Below, piece after piece: positions 1-10,895 of a DNA stretch of 32,757 nt. The position numbers and the translations under genes are program-made. The notes below the pieces were generated by a model. It was not told the origin of the DNA. It made no database searches and saw nothing but the letters and a program-made list of their open reading frames with translations. The DNA is from Thiocapsa sp. KS1 (lineage in GTDB: Bacteria > Pseudomonadota > Gammaproteobacteria > Chromatiales > Chromatiaceae): assembly GCF_001499735.1 (NCBI RefSeq), contig NZ_LN848257.1, positions 457,867 through 490,623 of the forward strand. Direction: 5' to 3'. Each line of letters starts with the position of its first letter. Within the stretch, counting starts at the first letter, position 1.

Positions 1-2613
<2,613 letters not shown>

Positions 2614-2617
2614 GCGG

Positions 2618-3028
2618 ATGAAGGAATTCGATCGTACGGAACGCATCGGCGCCGAGCTGAAGCGCGTCCTCTCTACGCTGGTGCGCGACGAGGTGAAGGA
2701 TCCGCGTCTGGCCAACATCACGGTCCACGAGGTGCGGGTGACGCGGGACTTGGCGCATGCCAAGGTCTTCTTCACCTGCTTCCCGACGGACGACGAGGCC
2801 GCCGAGCAGGCCCGCTTGCTCAACGGGCGGCTCGCCGGTTTTCTTCGGCACGGACTCGCCCAGCGGGTTCGTCTTCGGACCATCCCCCAGTTGCATTTCG
2901 TGTTCGACGAGTCGATCGGCAAGGGCGAGCGCCTTGCGGCGCTGATCTCGCAAGCGGTCGGGCAGTCCGACCAATCCACGCACCAAGACGCCGATCAGGA
3001 GCTGCAGGTTGATGGCACGCCGTCGTAA
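2618..3028 (+). CDS. rbfA: Ribosome-binding factor A
   Basis: RbfA is a small KH-like protein that binds the 30S subunit and is needed for late 16S rRNA 5'-end maturation and for cold adaptation. The 136-residue product matches the family length (133 in E. coli) and shows the typical pattern: an N-terminal R-I-G-A-E-L helix, V-K-D-P-R-L around residues 25-30, V-T-R-D-L-A-H-A-K-V-F near 42-52, and P-Q-L-H-F-V-F-D near 88-95. It starts with ATG only 4 bases after the infB stop, and its 3' end overlaps the start of truB by 17 bases, so the three genes are very likely translationally coupled. Nothing unusual was seen. Confidence 0.96.
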   Translation: MKEFDRTERIGAELKRVLSTLVRDEVKDPRLANITVHEVRVTRDLAHAKVFFTCFPTDDEAAEQARLLNGRLAGFLRHGLAQRVRLRTIPQLHFVFDESIGKGERLAALISQAVGQSDQSTHQDADQELQVDGTPS

Positions 3029-3929
3029 TACAGGCCGGGATGTCACGGGCATCCTGCTGCTGGACAAACCGCTGGGCCTGTCGTCGAACGACGCACTGCA
3101 GCGCGTGAAGCGGTTCTACCGTGCCGCCAAAGCCGGCCATACCGGGAGTCTCGACCCCTTGGCGACCGGGCTCTTGCCCTGCTGCCTGGGCGATGCAACC
3201 AAGTTCTCGGCCTACCTGTTGGATGCGGATAAACGCTATCGGGTGCGCGTGCGGCTCGGGGTGACGACGACGACCGCGGATGCCGAGGGCGACATCATCG
3301 CCGACGTGCCGGTTGTCGGTGTCGACGAGGCGCGGGTTCGCGAGGTGCTGCTCGGATTCCTCGGCACCATCTCGCAACTGCCGCCGATGCATTCGGCCGT
3401 GAAGCATCAGGGGCAGCGGCTCTACAAGCTGGCTCGTCAGGGCTTGGAGGTGGAGCGCACGCCGCGCGAGATCCGGATCTTCGCGCTCGATCTGCTCTCC
3501 ATGGACCTGCCCGAGATCGAGCTGGACGTGCACTGCTCCAAAGGCACGTATGTCCGCACGTTGGCCGAGGATATCGGTCGGGAGCTGGGCTGCGGCGCCC
3601 ATGTCAGCGGATTGCGCCGCACCGCCGTCGGGCCTTACGCGGAGACGACGGGTCCGTTCGTCGGTCTCGATCGGGTCGAGGCGATGGCCGGCGAAGACGA
3701 CATGGCGGGGCTCGATGCCCTCCTCCTGCCGCTCGACAGTGCCCTGGGCCACTGGCCGGCGGTGCGTCTGTCCGCCGATGCCGCCTTTTATCTGCGGCAG
3801 GGCCAGGCGGTCCTCATCCCGCAGGCGCCGACGGAGGGACTGGTTCGGCTTTATGATCCGTCGCAGATCTTCGTCGGTGTCGGGGACATCCTCGACGACG
3901 GGCGTGTCCAGCCCAAGCGGCTGATTTAG
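3012..3929 (+). CDS. truB: tRNA pseudouridine-55 synthase
   Basis: TruB converts U55 in the T-loop of tRNAs to pseudouridine. The 305-residue product has the family signature G-H-T-G-S-L-D-P-L-A-T-G, whose Asp48 is the catalytic nucleophile, then the K-x-Y-x-V-x-x-L-G motif (Y-R-V-R-V-R-L-G near 76-83) and a conserved S-K-G-T-Y-V-R-T-L block near 177-185. A C-terminal PUA-like region follows. I place the start at the ATG 3012, giving M-A-R-R-R-N; a TTG one codon upstream is also open. The gene overlaps the end of rbfA. Its stop is followed by about 150 bases before rpsO, where no terminator is obvious. Confidence 0.96.
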   Translation: MARRRNTGRDVTGILLLDKPLGLSSNDALQRVKRFYRAAKAGHTGSLDPLATGLLPCCLGDATKFSAYLLDADKRYRVRVRLGVTTTTADAEGDIIADVPVVGVDEARVREVLLGFLGTISQLPPMHSAVKHQGQRLYKLARQGLEVERTPREIRIFALDLLSMDLPEIELDVHCSKGTYVRTLAEDIGRELGCGAHVSGLRRTAVGPYAETTGPFVGLDRVEAMAGEDDMAGLDALLLPLDSALGHWPAVRLSADAAFYLRQGQAVLIPQAPTEGLVRLYDPSQIFVGVGDILDDGRVQPKRLI

Positions 3930-4083
3930 ACTACGCCGGGCTCCCGGACCCTGCGCTGGCACAAACACCGGTTAAACCCACGGTCCGATCCCCTGATGTC
4001 ATTGTCGGGGCGATCCATCCCTCTCCCGCATCGGAGACGGACCAGGACCTTTTTCTCTCCATCACCGAACCAGGAGACCACCA

Positions 4084-4353
4084 ATGACAATGACCGCAGC
4101 CGAGAAGAAACAGATTGTCGAAGACTACCGTCGTGCCGATACCGACACGGGGTCTCCGGAGGTGCAGGTCGCGCTCTTGACCGCGCGGATCCTGCAGCTC
4201 ACCGAGCATTTCAAGGAGCACAAGCACGATCATCACTCCCGTCGTGGCCTGGTGCGCATGGTCAATTCGCGTCGCAAGCTGCTCGACTATCTCAAGCGCA
4301 AGGATCTCGACCGCTATCGCGAGCTGATCACGCGTCTCGGCCTGCGTCGCTGA
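4084..4353 (+). CDS. rpsO: 30S ribosomal protein S15
   Basis: S15 is a primary binder of the 16S rRNA central domain. The 89 residues equal the usual family length and contain the hallmark D-T-G-S-P-E-V-Q near residues 21-28 and H-H-S-R-R-G-L near 50-56. A good ribosome-binding site (AGGAG, about 4070) precedes ATG 4084; a second ATG two codons later could also serve. The 154-base gap after truB probably holds its promoter and the autoregulatory leader known from enteric rpsO, though I cannot point to a specific pseudoknot. Its position directly before pnp is the classic bacterial arrangement. Confidence 0.97.
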   Translation: MTMTAAEKKQIVEDYRRADTDTGSPEVQVALLTARILQLTEHFKEHKHDHHSRRGLVRMVNSRRKLLDYLKRKDLDRYRELITRLGLRR

Positions 4354-4358
4354 CACGC

Positions 4359-4388
4359 CTCCCGACTCGGCGGTCGGGCGGTCGGGAG
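4359..4388 (+). other. Stem-loop in the rpsO-pnp intergenic region
   Basis: An 8-bp perfect stem (CTCCCGAC at 4359-4366 with GTCGGGAG at 4381-4388) encloses a 14-base loop just after the rpsO stop. No T-run follows, so it is not a standard intrinsic terminator. In E. coli this interval contains an attenuating terminator and an RNase III processing hairpin that controls pnp mRNA; a similar role here is an inference. Confidence 0.45.
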
Positions 4389-4535
4389 ACGCCCGATCCG
4401 CCCGCTCCCCGCGGAAGGGATGCCGCCGGCGGCACCGACGCACAGCCCTGTCACCACAGCGCCTGCAGGCGCGCCTGAGGTGCAGGGGTCCAAGGCCCGG
4501 CGCTACGACGGACCACATACCCCGAGGATCTACTT

Positions 4536-6635
4536 GTGATTCCCAAAGCTATCGTTAAGCAATTCAAGCTCGGTGACCAGACGGTCACCTTCGAGACCGG
4601 CGAGATCGCGCGCCAGGCCGACGGCGCCGTCCTGGTGAATATCGACGACACCGTCGTGCTGGTTACCGTCGTGGTCGATAAGCGCTCCGGTGTGGTCCGT
4701 GACTTCCTGCCCCTGACCGTCGACTATCAAGAAAAAACCTACGCGGCCGGGCGAATCCCCGGGGGGTTCTTCCGCCGCGAGGGTCGTCCGAGCGAGACCG
4801 AGATCCTGACCTCGCGCCTGATCGACCGTCCGATTCGCCCGCTGTTTGCGGATGGTTTCACGCAGGAGGTCCAGGTGATCGCGACCGTGAAGTCGCTGAA
4901 TCCCGCGGTCAATCCCGAGGTCCCGGCGATGCTGGGTGTCTCGGCGGCGCTGGCGATCTCGGGCGCTCCCTTCAACGGACCGATCGGTGCGGTGCGGGTC
5001 GGCTACAAGAACGGCGAATACATCCTGAACCCGGCCATGATCGGCCTGGGTCCGGATTCGGATCTGGACCTGATCGTCGCGGGGACCGAGAAGGCCGTGT
5101 TGATGGTCGAGTCGGAGGCGCGCGGCCTCTCCGAGGAGATCATGCTCGGTGCGGTCTTGTTCGGCCACGAGCAGATGCAACCGGCCATCCAGGCGATTCG
5201 CGAGCTGGCGGCGGAGGCGGGCAAGCCTCCGATGGCGTGGACCCCGGCACCGGTCGATGCCGCGCTGGCCACCGCCGTGGCCGGCGCCTGCGGCGACCGC
5301 ATCGCCGAAGCCTATCGGATCAAAGAGAAACAGGATCGCTATGCGGCCCTGGATGCCGTGCGGGCCTCGGTGGTCGCGGAGCTTTGCGGCGGCGATGCCC
5401 CCGCCTGGACCGAGCAGCAGGTCATGGGCGCGATCGAGACGCTTGAGAAGAAGACCGTGCGCGGCTCCATCATCGCCGGCAATCCGCGCATCGACGGACG
5501 CGACAACCATACCGTCCGGCCCATCACCATCCGTACCGGTGTTCTGCCCCGCACCCACGGCTCGGCACTCTTTACCCGCGGCGAGACCCAGGCTCTGGTC
5601 ATCACGACGCTGGGCACCGAGCGGGATTCGCAGATCATCGACGCACTGGAAGGCGAGCGGCGCGAGCACTTCATGCTGCACTACAACTTCCCGCCCTTCT
5701 GCGTCGGCGAGACGGGCCGCGTCGGCAGTCCCAAGCGGCGCGAGATCGGTCACGGCCGCTTGGCCAAACGCGGCGTCCTCGCCGTCATGCCGAGCATCGA
5801 AGAGTTCCCCTATTCGGTGCGCGTGGTCTCCGAGATCACCGAGTCCAACGGCTCGAGCTCCATGGCCAGTGTCTGCGGCACCAGTCTCTCGCTGATGGAT
5901 GCCGGCGTACCCGTGAAGGGTCCGGTCGCAGGCGTGGCCATGGGACTGATCAAAGAGGGCGACGCCTTCGCCGTGCTGACCGACATCATGGGCGACGAGG
6001 ATCATCTCGGCGACATGGACTTCAAGGTGGCCGGAACGGCGGAGGGCATCAACGCCCTTCAGATGGACATCAAGATCGAGGGCATCACTGCCGAGATCAT
6101 GGAGACGGCTCTCGGCCAGGCGAAAGCCGGCCGCCTGCACATCCTCGGCGAGATGAACAAGGTCATCGGCGCACACCGCACCGAGATGTCCGAGCATGCC
6201 CCGCGCATCATCGAGCTGAAGATCCATCCCGAGAAGATCCGCGACGTCATCGGCAAGGGCGGCTCCGTCATCCGTGCGATCACGGAAGAGACCGGCGCCA
6301 CCATCGACATCAACGACGACGGCGTGGTCAAGATCTTCTCGGTCGAGAAGGCCGCGGGCGAGGAGGCCAAGCGCCGGATCCGTCTGATCACGGCCGATGT
6401 CGAGGTCGGCAAGATCTACGAGGGTCGCGTTGCACGTCTGATGGATTTCGGCGCCTTCGTCACCATCCTGCCCGGACGTGACGGTCTGGTGCACATCTCC
6501 CAGATCTGCGAGGAGCGCGTCCAGAGTGTGAGCGACAAGCTCTCCGAGGGCGACCAGGTCCGCGTCAAGGTCCTGGAGGTCGACAAGCAAGGCCGCATCC
6601 GTCTGAGCATGAAGGCGATCGAGCCGGGCGAGTAA
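4536..6635 (+). CDS. pnp: Polyribonucleotide nucleotidyltransferase (PNPase)
   Basis: PNPase is a phosphate-dependent 3'-5' exoribonuclease, a trimer and usual degradosome partner. The 699-residue product has the full family layout: RNase PH domain 1 (about 15-145), an alpha-helical linker, RNase PH domain 2 (about 325-460), a KH domain with V-I-G-K-G-G near residue 570, and a C-terminal S1 domain (about 625-695, [13 protein letters not shown]). I use the GTG at 4536 because GAGGA (4524-4528) lies 7 bases before it and the protein then begins I-P-K-A-I-V-K-Q-F, as in the family. It lies 182 bases downstream of rpsO and ends at a clear terminator. A long open frame on the opposite strand is a shadow. 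Confidence 0.97.
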   Translation: MIPKAIVKQFKLGDQTVTFETGEIARQADGAVLVNIDDTVVLVTVVVDKRSGVVRDFLPLTVDYQEKTYAAGRIPGGFFRREGRPSETEILTSRLIDRPIRPLFADGFTQEVQVIATVKSLNPAVNPEVPAMLGVSAALAISGAPFNGPIGAVRVGYKNGEYILNPAMIGLGPDSDLDLIVAGTEKAVLMVESEARGLSEEIMLGAVLFGHEQMQPAIQAIRELAAEAGKPPMAWTPAPVDAALATAVAGACGDRIAEAYRIKEKQDRYAALDAVRASVVAELCGGDAPAWTEQQVMGAIETLEKKTVRGSIIAGNPRIDGRDNHTVRPITIRTGVLPRTHGSALFTRGETQALVITTLGTERDSQIIDALEGERREHFMLHYNFPPFCVGETGRVGSPKRREIGHGRLAKRGVLAVMPSIEEFPYSVRVVSEITESNGSSSMASVCGTSLSLMDAGVPVKGPVAGVAMGLIKEGDAFAVLTDIMGDEDHLGDMDFKVAGTAEGINALQMDIKIEGITAEIMETALGQAKAGRLHILGEMNKVIGAHRTEMSEHAPRIIELKIHPEKIRDVIGKGGSVIRAITEETGATIDINDDGVVKIFSVEKAAGEEAKRRIRLITADVEVGKIYEGRVARLMDFGAFVTILPGRDGLVHISQICEERVQSVSDKLSEGDQVRVKVLEVDKQGRIRLSMKAIEPGE

Positions 6636-6658
6636 TCGTCACGTCTCATGGCATGTCG

Positions 6659-6683
6659 AAAAGGGGCCTATGGCCCCTTTTTT
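6659..6683 (+). terminator. Rho-independent terminator after pnp
   Basis: A perfect 10-bp stem AAAAGGGGCC / GGCCCCTTTT with a 3-base loop runs directly into a T-rich tract, 24 bases after the pnp stop. It closes the infB-pnp block on the + strand. The stem is symmetrical enough to act in both directions. Confidence 0.92.
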
Positions 6684-6797
6684 GTCTCTTCGGTAGGCGC
6701 CGGTTTTTCGGATTTCAAGTCGCTCGGCAAGGTGTCGGAAAGAAGCCTCGACACGCCAGTCGTGCCTTGCGCAGACGATCGACCGGAAGCGACGCCA

Positions 6798-7045
6798 TCC
6801 CCCGGGATAGACGACTTGCAGTCGTCCTCTTCGCCGGCGAGACCGAAGGAAAGCACCTCACAGCGCTTGCGCTGGCGTTTTTCCCCCGACCCTCGTGAAT
6901 GCGCCATCCTCTGGCGCTTCAAGCGGCTGGAAGCCGCTTAGACGACCAGCCGAAGAGCGTTCAGCGCGGTTCGCGAGAACTTCGCGTTGAGTGCGGCCGT
7001 CAGGACGGTGGAAGAGGACGACTGCAAGTCGTCTATCCCGGGGGA
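6798..7045. repeat. 248-bp hairpin-rich element with perfect 34-bp inverted ends (MITE- or REP-like)
   Basis: The segments 6798-6831 and 7012-7045 are exact reverse complements over 34 bases. Each end contains its own hairpin, GACGACT-TGC-AGTCGTC (6810-6826) and its mirror (7017-7033). Between them lie further perfect inverted repeats: CAGCGC/GCGCTG (6861-6874), GCGCCA/TGGCGC (6901-6917), AAGCGGCT/AGCCGCTT (6921-6939) and CGCGA/TCGCG (6972-6986). No convincing gene lies inside, and no clear target-site duplication flanks the ends. The layout fits a non-autonomous mobile element or a mosaic of short extragenic palindromes; which of these cannot be decided from one copy. It fills most of the 466-base gap between pnp and the next gene. 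Confidence 0.8.
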
Positions 7046-7101
7046 GCGGCGCGAAGTGCTACGATCCGTCGACGAGTCGAGAACACAAAGGCCATCCCCG
7101 T

Positions 7102-7875
7102 ATGTCAACGCGTCCGCTCCGCCCACCGATAGCCTTCGGTCTGATCGTGATCGGCGACGAGATCCTCAAGGGCTCCCGCGTCGATGCCCATCTGAGCGCC
7201 TTCAAGGGTCTGGTCGGCGAGCGAGGTCACGAGCTGGCCTGGCACTGGTTGCTCCCGGACGACCCCGAGGTGCTGGTCGCCCATCTGCGTTTTTCGATGG
7301 GGCGCCCGGATGCGGTGTTTGTGTGCGGCGGCATCGGCGCGACCCCCGATGATCACACACGGGCCTGTGCCGCGACCGCGGCCGGTCTGGACCTGGTGCG
7401 TCATCCCGAAGCCAAGGCGCTGCTCGAGGAGAAGTTCGGCACCGAGGCCTATCCCAACCGTATCCTCATGGCGGATCTGCCCGCAGGCTGCGATCTGATC
7501 CCGAATCCCGTCAATCGGATCCCCGGCTTTTCGCTGCGGGGGCACTGGTTTCTCCCAGGTTTCCCCCAAATGGCCTGGCCGATGGCGCAATGGGTTTTGG
7601 ATCGATACTACGGCATCTCGGACAAGGTCCAGGAGATGGCACTCCAGGTCCTTGATGTTCCGGAAAGCCGTCTGATCACCTTGATGTACGATCTCGGCGA
7701 GCGGTTCCCCGATCTCAAGCTCTTCAGCCTGCCGCACATGGGCGAAAACGCACACATTCAGTTGGGCTTTCGCGGGCGTAGCGGACTCGAAGCGGCGATG
7801 GACGCCCTGCGCGAGCGGCTTGAGCGCGACGCGATTCCTTATCGAGAGGCAGACTCGGATGCCCTGCATCCTTGA
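7102..7875 (+). CDS. CinA/MoCF-type molybdopterin-binding-fold protein
   Basis: The 257-residue protein has the MoCF_biosynth fold shared by CinA, MogA and MoeA. It begins G-L-I-V-I-G-D-E-I-L-K-G (about residues 13-24) and carries the signature G-G-I-G-A-T-P-D-D-H-T-R near 83-94. It lacks the C-terminal nicotinamide-nucleotide amidase domain of full CinA, so it belongs with the short stand-alone proteins usually named competence/damage-inducible protein A. Relatives have been linked to pyrophosphatase activity on ADP-ribose-like substrates; the activity here is not shown. The start is the ATG at 7102, since the open frame upstream runs into the repeat element. No strong ribosome-binding site is seen. 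Neighbours give no pathway clue. Confidence 0.8.
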   Translation: MSTRPLRPPIAFGLIVIGDEILKGSRVDAHLSAFKGLVGERGHELAWHWLLPDDPEVLVAHLRFSMGRPDAVFVCGGIGATPDDHTRACAATAAGLDLVRHPEAKALLEEKFGTEAYPNRILMADLPAGCDLIPNPVNRIPGFSLRGHWFLPGFPQMAWPMAQWVLDRYYGISDKVQEMALQVLDVPESRLITLMYDLGERFPDLKLFSLPHMGENAHIQLGFRGRSGLEAAMDALRERLERDAIPYREADSDALHP

Positions 7876-8099
7876 CAAAAAAGCGCCATGGCGGGCGTGT
7901 GAAGAAGGTTGTCAACGACGCTGTCGCGAGCGCCCAGCTCCGGCCCGCTCCGGAGATTCAGGGCCGATGTCGCGCCCCGCCGTTTGTCTACGCGCTGCTC
8001 CGCGGCAAGGGCCGAGATCGTGTACGGCGTTGCGTTCGGTTCGGGGGTGCGGATGGCTTGGCGGTCGTCTGCGGAACGGCTCTTCAATGAGAAATAAGC

Positions 8100-8786
8100 A
8101 TGTCGGCAAGCATTCTCATCGTTGAAGACGACATGCGCATGGGGAGTGTTCTCAGGCGTCATTTGACACGCGCGGGTTACGCGGTATCGATTGCCGTCAA
8201 CGGATCCGAGATGCGCAGGCTCTATCGTAACCACGGGGCGGATCTGGTGCTGTTGGACCTCAACCTGGGTGCGGAGGACGGCATGAATCTGGCGCGCGAG
8301 CTCGTCTCCTCGACCCCCGTGACCGTCATCATCGTGACCGGTCGCGATGACCTCCAGGATCGCATCGATGGGCTGGACGCCGGTGCCGACGACTACATCA
8401 CGAAACCCTTCGAGGTCGAGGAGCTGCTCGCGCGCATCCGAGCCGTGCTCAGACGACACGCGTTCGAGGCAGGCGTTCACGACACGATCCAACTCGGCAC
8501 GGTGACGCTCGAGCCGAGCGCCATGGTCTTGAGGGATGCGTCCAGCGGAGTCTGCGTGCGATTGACCGAAACGGAATCTCGCATTCTGGCGAACTTGATG
8601 CGTCAGCACGGACGAGCCCTGAGCCGTACACAATTGCTGAACCGCGAGCCCCTGAACCCGGAAGACCGCACGGTCGATGTCCACATCGGCAACATTCGTC
8701 GCAAGCTGCGCGAAGGCGGTATCCGCAATCTCGTGATCTGGCCGGTGCGAGGCCATGGCTACCGCCTGAGGCTTGAGGGCGACTGA
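8100..8786 (+). CDS. OmpR-family DNA-binding response regulator
   Basis: This is a two-component transcription regulator of 228 residues. The receiver domain (about 1-120) has the acidic pocket E9-D10-D11, phospho-acceptor Asp53 in L-L-D-L-N, Thr80 and Lys102 (T-K-P-F). The C-terminal winged helix (about 130-226) shows L-T-E-T-E-S-R-I-L and D-V-H-I-G-N-I-R-R-K-L, typical of OmpR/PhoB output domains. No simple partner kinase sits next to it; the nearest kinase is the giant hybrid kinase at 10896, which has its own receiver, so the two may belong to one phosphorelay. The 224 bases upstream hold no recognisable gene; the ribosome-binding site is weak. The target genes are unknown. Confidence 0.92.
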   Translation: MSASILIVEDDMRMGSVLRRHLTRAGYAVSIAVNGSEMRRLYRNHGADLVLLDLNLGAEDGMNLARELVSSTPVTVIIVTGRDDLQDRIDGLDAGADDYITKPFEVEELLARIRAVLRRHAFEAGVHDTIQLGTVTLEPSAMVLRDASSGVCVRLTETESRILANLMRQHGRALSRTQLLNREPLNPEDRTVDVHIGNIRRKLREGGIRNLVIWPVRGHGYRLRLEGD

Positions 8787-9049
8787 CCGATTCCGACAGG
8801 CTCGAAGCGGATACCCGGTCAGGCCCGTTCGACCGGCTCGGAAACAGCGCAAGCCGGTGTCGATCCACGCTGCTCGGCGGTACCGTCGAGCACATAAGAC
8901 CTTTACAAATATTGACTTGAAGAGAACGAGGTCGGCTCTGCTTAATATACGATCGTTTCGAAGCTAATTGACGCGGCCAGGGGCCCGCTAGCGCCCGAGA
9001 GCAGGCTGTGCGATCGGGATCTGTGTCGTGTCTTGATTGGAGGGTCTCC

Positions 9050-10759
9050 ATGCATTTGATCTGTCTCGATGACGATCCTCGAATCGAGGCCGTTCTGGGC
9101 CGTTTCCTGAAGCGGTTCGGGCATGGTGTCGATTTCCATGTGTCTGTCGCCTCCTTCAAGGCCGCGCTCGAGTCGGATCTCCCCGATATTGTCCTCCTTG
9201 ATCTCGGTCTGGGCCGGGAGAACGGCATCGATGTCATCCACTGGCTGGCCGAGGTTCACCCCCGGATTCCCGTCGTGCTCCTCTCGGGGCATGGCGACGA
9301 TCTGCTCGATACCGCGCGGCGCGTCGCCCGCTCCACCGGGATTCAAGTTCTCGGAGCGGTATCGAAGTCGCGGATGGTCAAGGAGCTTCCCGCAATTCTG
9401 GGGAGGCGCGTCACGGCGACATCGCGAGGACCGCATCAAACCCTGCAAGCCCGGGATGCCATTACCCGCCAGGATTTGGAATGGCAGATCCGTGGCGGCG
9501 GCATCCTCCCCTATTTTCAACCCATCGTCTCGCCGGACAACGGGCGTCTGAAGGGTGTGGAGGTTCTCGCGCGCCTGCGGCTGCCGAGCGGACAGATCCT
9601 CGGTGCAGGCGAGTTCATTCCGCTCGCCGAATCGAGCGGGCTTATCTACGAGGTCACCGAGACCCTGTTCGAGCGCCTCATCGAGTCGACCGAGACATTG
9701 GAGGCATCCGGCCTGACCTTCATTTCGGTGAACCTGTCGCCGCTGATCCTGCAGCAGGAACGGGCCTTGGTCTTGGTGCGCCGTCTCGTCGACGGGCTTG
9801 CGGGGATCTGCGCCGTCAAGATCGAGATGACCGAGAGCGCCGCCAGCGCCTACCCCGACATCCTGCGCAGCGTGGCGGCTCAGATCCATCTCATGGGGGC
9901 CTCGCTGGCAATCGACGATTTCGGGATCGGCTATTCCTCGATGCGTGCTCTGGCGGAGCTGCCGTTCGATACGCTCAAGATCGATCTGTCGTTCGTCTCG
10001 GAGATGTTCGATTCGCCGAAGGCACTCAGATTGCTGCGTGCCATGATCGCCTTCGGCCGGACGCTGGAGATGCAGGTGGTTGCCGAGGGGGTGGAGACGG
10101 AGGCGCAGCGTCGATTGTTGATTGAGGCAGGCGTCGATCTCGCGCAAGGCTATCTGTTCGGAAAACCCATGACAGCGGAGGATTTGGCGAGCACCTTCTC
10201 CATATCGCGGGTAGCTGGCGAGTCCAAATGCGGGCCGGAGCCGAGCGTTTCGGCCGGGGGAGGGGATGGGGTCGGAGCTGGCAGGACCGTCATGGTCGTC
10301 GACGACGACCAGCGCATGCTGCATGCCACGGCACGCCTGGTGACGGCCTGGGGCTACCGATGCGAGACCTTCACCGATGCACGCACCGCATTGCAGGTGA
10401 GCGAAACCGCTGCACCGCAGCTTCTCATCGTCGACATCTACATGCCGGAGCTCGACGGGTTCGAGGTGATCAAACGGATGCGCCGGATCGCGCCCTCGAC
10501 GCGGATCATTGCCGTGAGCGGCGACGTGGTTCGCGGACATCACACCAACGTTCTGGATATGTGTCGTGTCTTGGGCTCGGATGCTGTTCTGCAAAAGCCG
10601 ATTGCCCCGGATCGACTCCGGGCCGCGGTCGAACGTCTGATCGGCGGACCGAGCCCGATCGAGTCGAGCGGTGCGACCGTCGAGTCCGAGTGCCCGCCCG
10701 AGCCGCAGCGGGTCGAGGAACCGCAGGGCACCGACCGCGCCGAGGTCCCGGGGACGTAG
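9050..10759 (+). CDS. REC-EAL-REC cyclic-di-GMP phosphodiesterase
   Basis: The 569-residue cytoplasmic protein joins two receiver domains to an EAL phosphodiesterase domain. REC1 (about 1-118) has Asp51 as the likely phospho-acceptor. The EAL domain (about 138-380) keeps every catalytic signature I can check: E171-V-L (in place of E-A-L), V-N-L-S-P, K-I-E-M-T-E-S, I-D-D-F-G-I-G-Y-S-S, L-K-I-D, A-E-G-V-E-T and Q-G-Y-L-F-G-K-P, so hydrolysis of c-di-GMP to pGpG is expected. REC2 (about 413-536) has Asp462 in I-V-D-I-Y-M-P. I choose ATG 9050 over an earlier GTG because GGAGGG (9039-9044) lies just before it. An AT-rich patch at 8891-8970 upstream may hold the promoter. The gene sits between a response regulator and a hybrid kinase, so phosphorylation probably controls it. 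Confidence 0.93.
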   Translation: MHLICLDDDPRIEAVLGRFLKRFGHGVDFHVSVASFKAALESDLPDIVLLDLGLGRENGIDVIHWLAEVHPRIPVVLLSGHGDDLLDTARRVARSTGIQVLGAVSKSRMVKELPAILGRRVTATSRGPHQTLQARDAITRQDLEWQIRGGGILPYFQPIVSPDNGRLKGVEVLARLRLPSGQILGAGEFIPLAESSGLIYEVTETLFERLIESTETLEASGLTFISVNLSPLILQQERALVLVRRLVDGLAGICAVKIEMTESAASAYPDILRSVAAQIHLMGASLAIDDFGIGYSSMRALAELPFDTLKIDLSFVSEMFDSPKALRLLRAMIAFGRTLEMQVVAEGVETEAQRRLLIEAGVDLAQGYLFGKPMTAEDLASTFSISRVAGESKCGPEPSVSAGGGDGVGAGRTVMVVDDDQRMLHATARLVTAWGYRCETFTDARTALQVSETAAPQLLIVDIYMPELDGFEVIKRMRRIAPSTRIIAVSGDVVRGHHTNVLDMCRVLGSDAVLQKPIAPDRLRAAVERLIGGPSPIESSGATVESECPPEPQRVEEPQGTDRAEVPGT

Positions 10760-10895
10760 GCGGCTCGGTTTTTCCTTCGAGGGGATCGATGTTGCTGACG
10801 CCTCGCGAGCCTCGACGTTCGGCGCAATCCGGCTCCGAAGGTCGTGTCAAGCAGCAATGGTCGATGCATGCACACTCGAGTGCGGAGCGACAGGT

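Noticed and set aside
4530-6590. 686-codon open frame on the - strand opposite pnp
   Set aside because: It mirrors pnp codon for codon. In GC-rich genes, strong third-position bias keeps opposite frames open. The translation is Asp/Gly/His-rich with no family pattern.
7876-7895. A-run plus CGCCATGGCG palindrome that could be a - strand terminator
   Set aside because: The palindrome has no loop and no - strand gene ends there.
8902-8950. TTTACA, TTGACT and TATACG boxes in the AT-rich patch before the REC-EAL-REC gene
   Set aside because: No pair has a 16-18 base spacing, so no promoter was assigned, although the patch may well contain one.
8942-10594. 550-codon - strand frame opposite the REC-EAL-REC gene
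   Set aside because: It is antisense to conserved EAL and receiver motifs; an artefact of GC bias.
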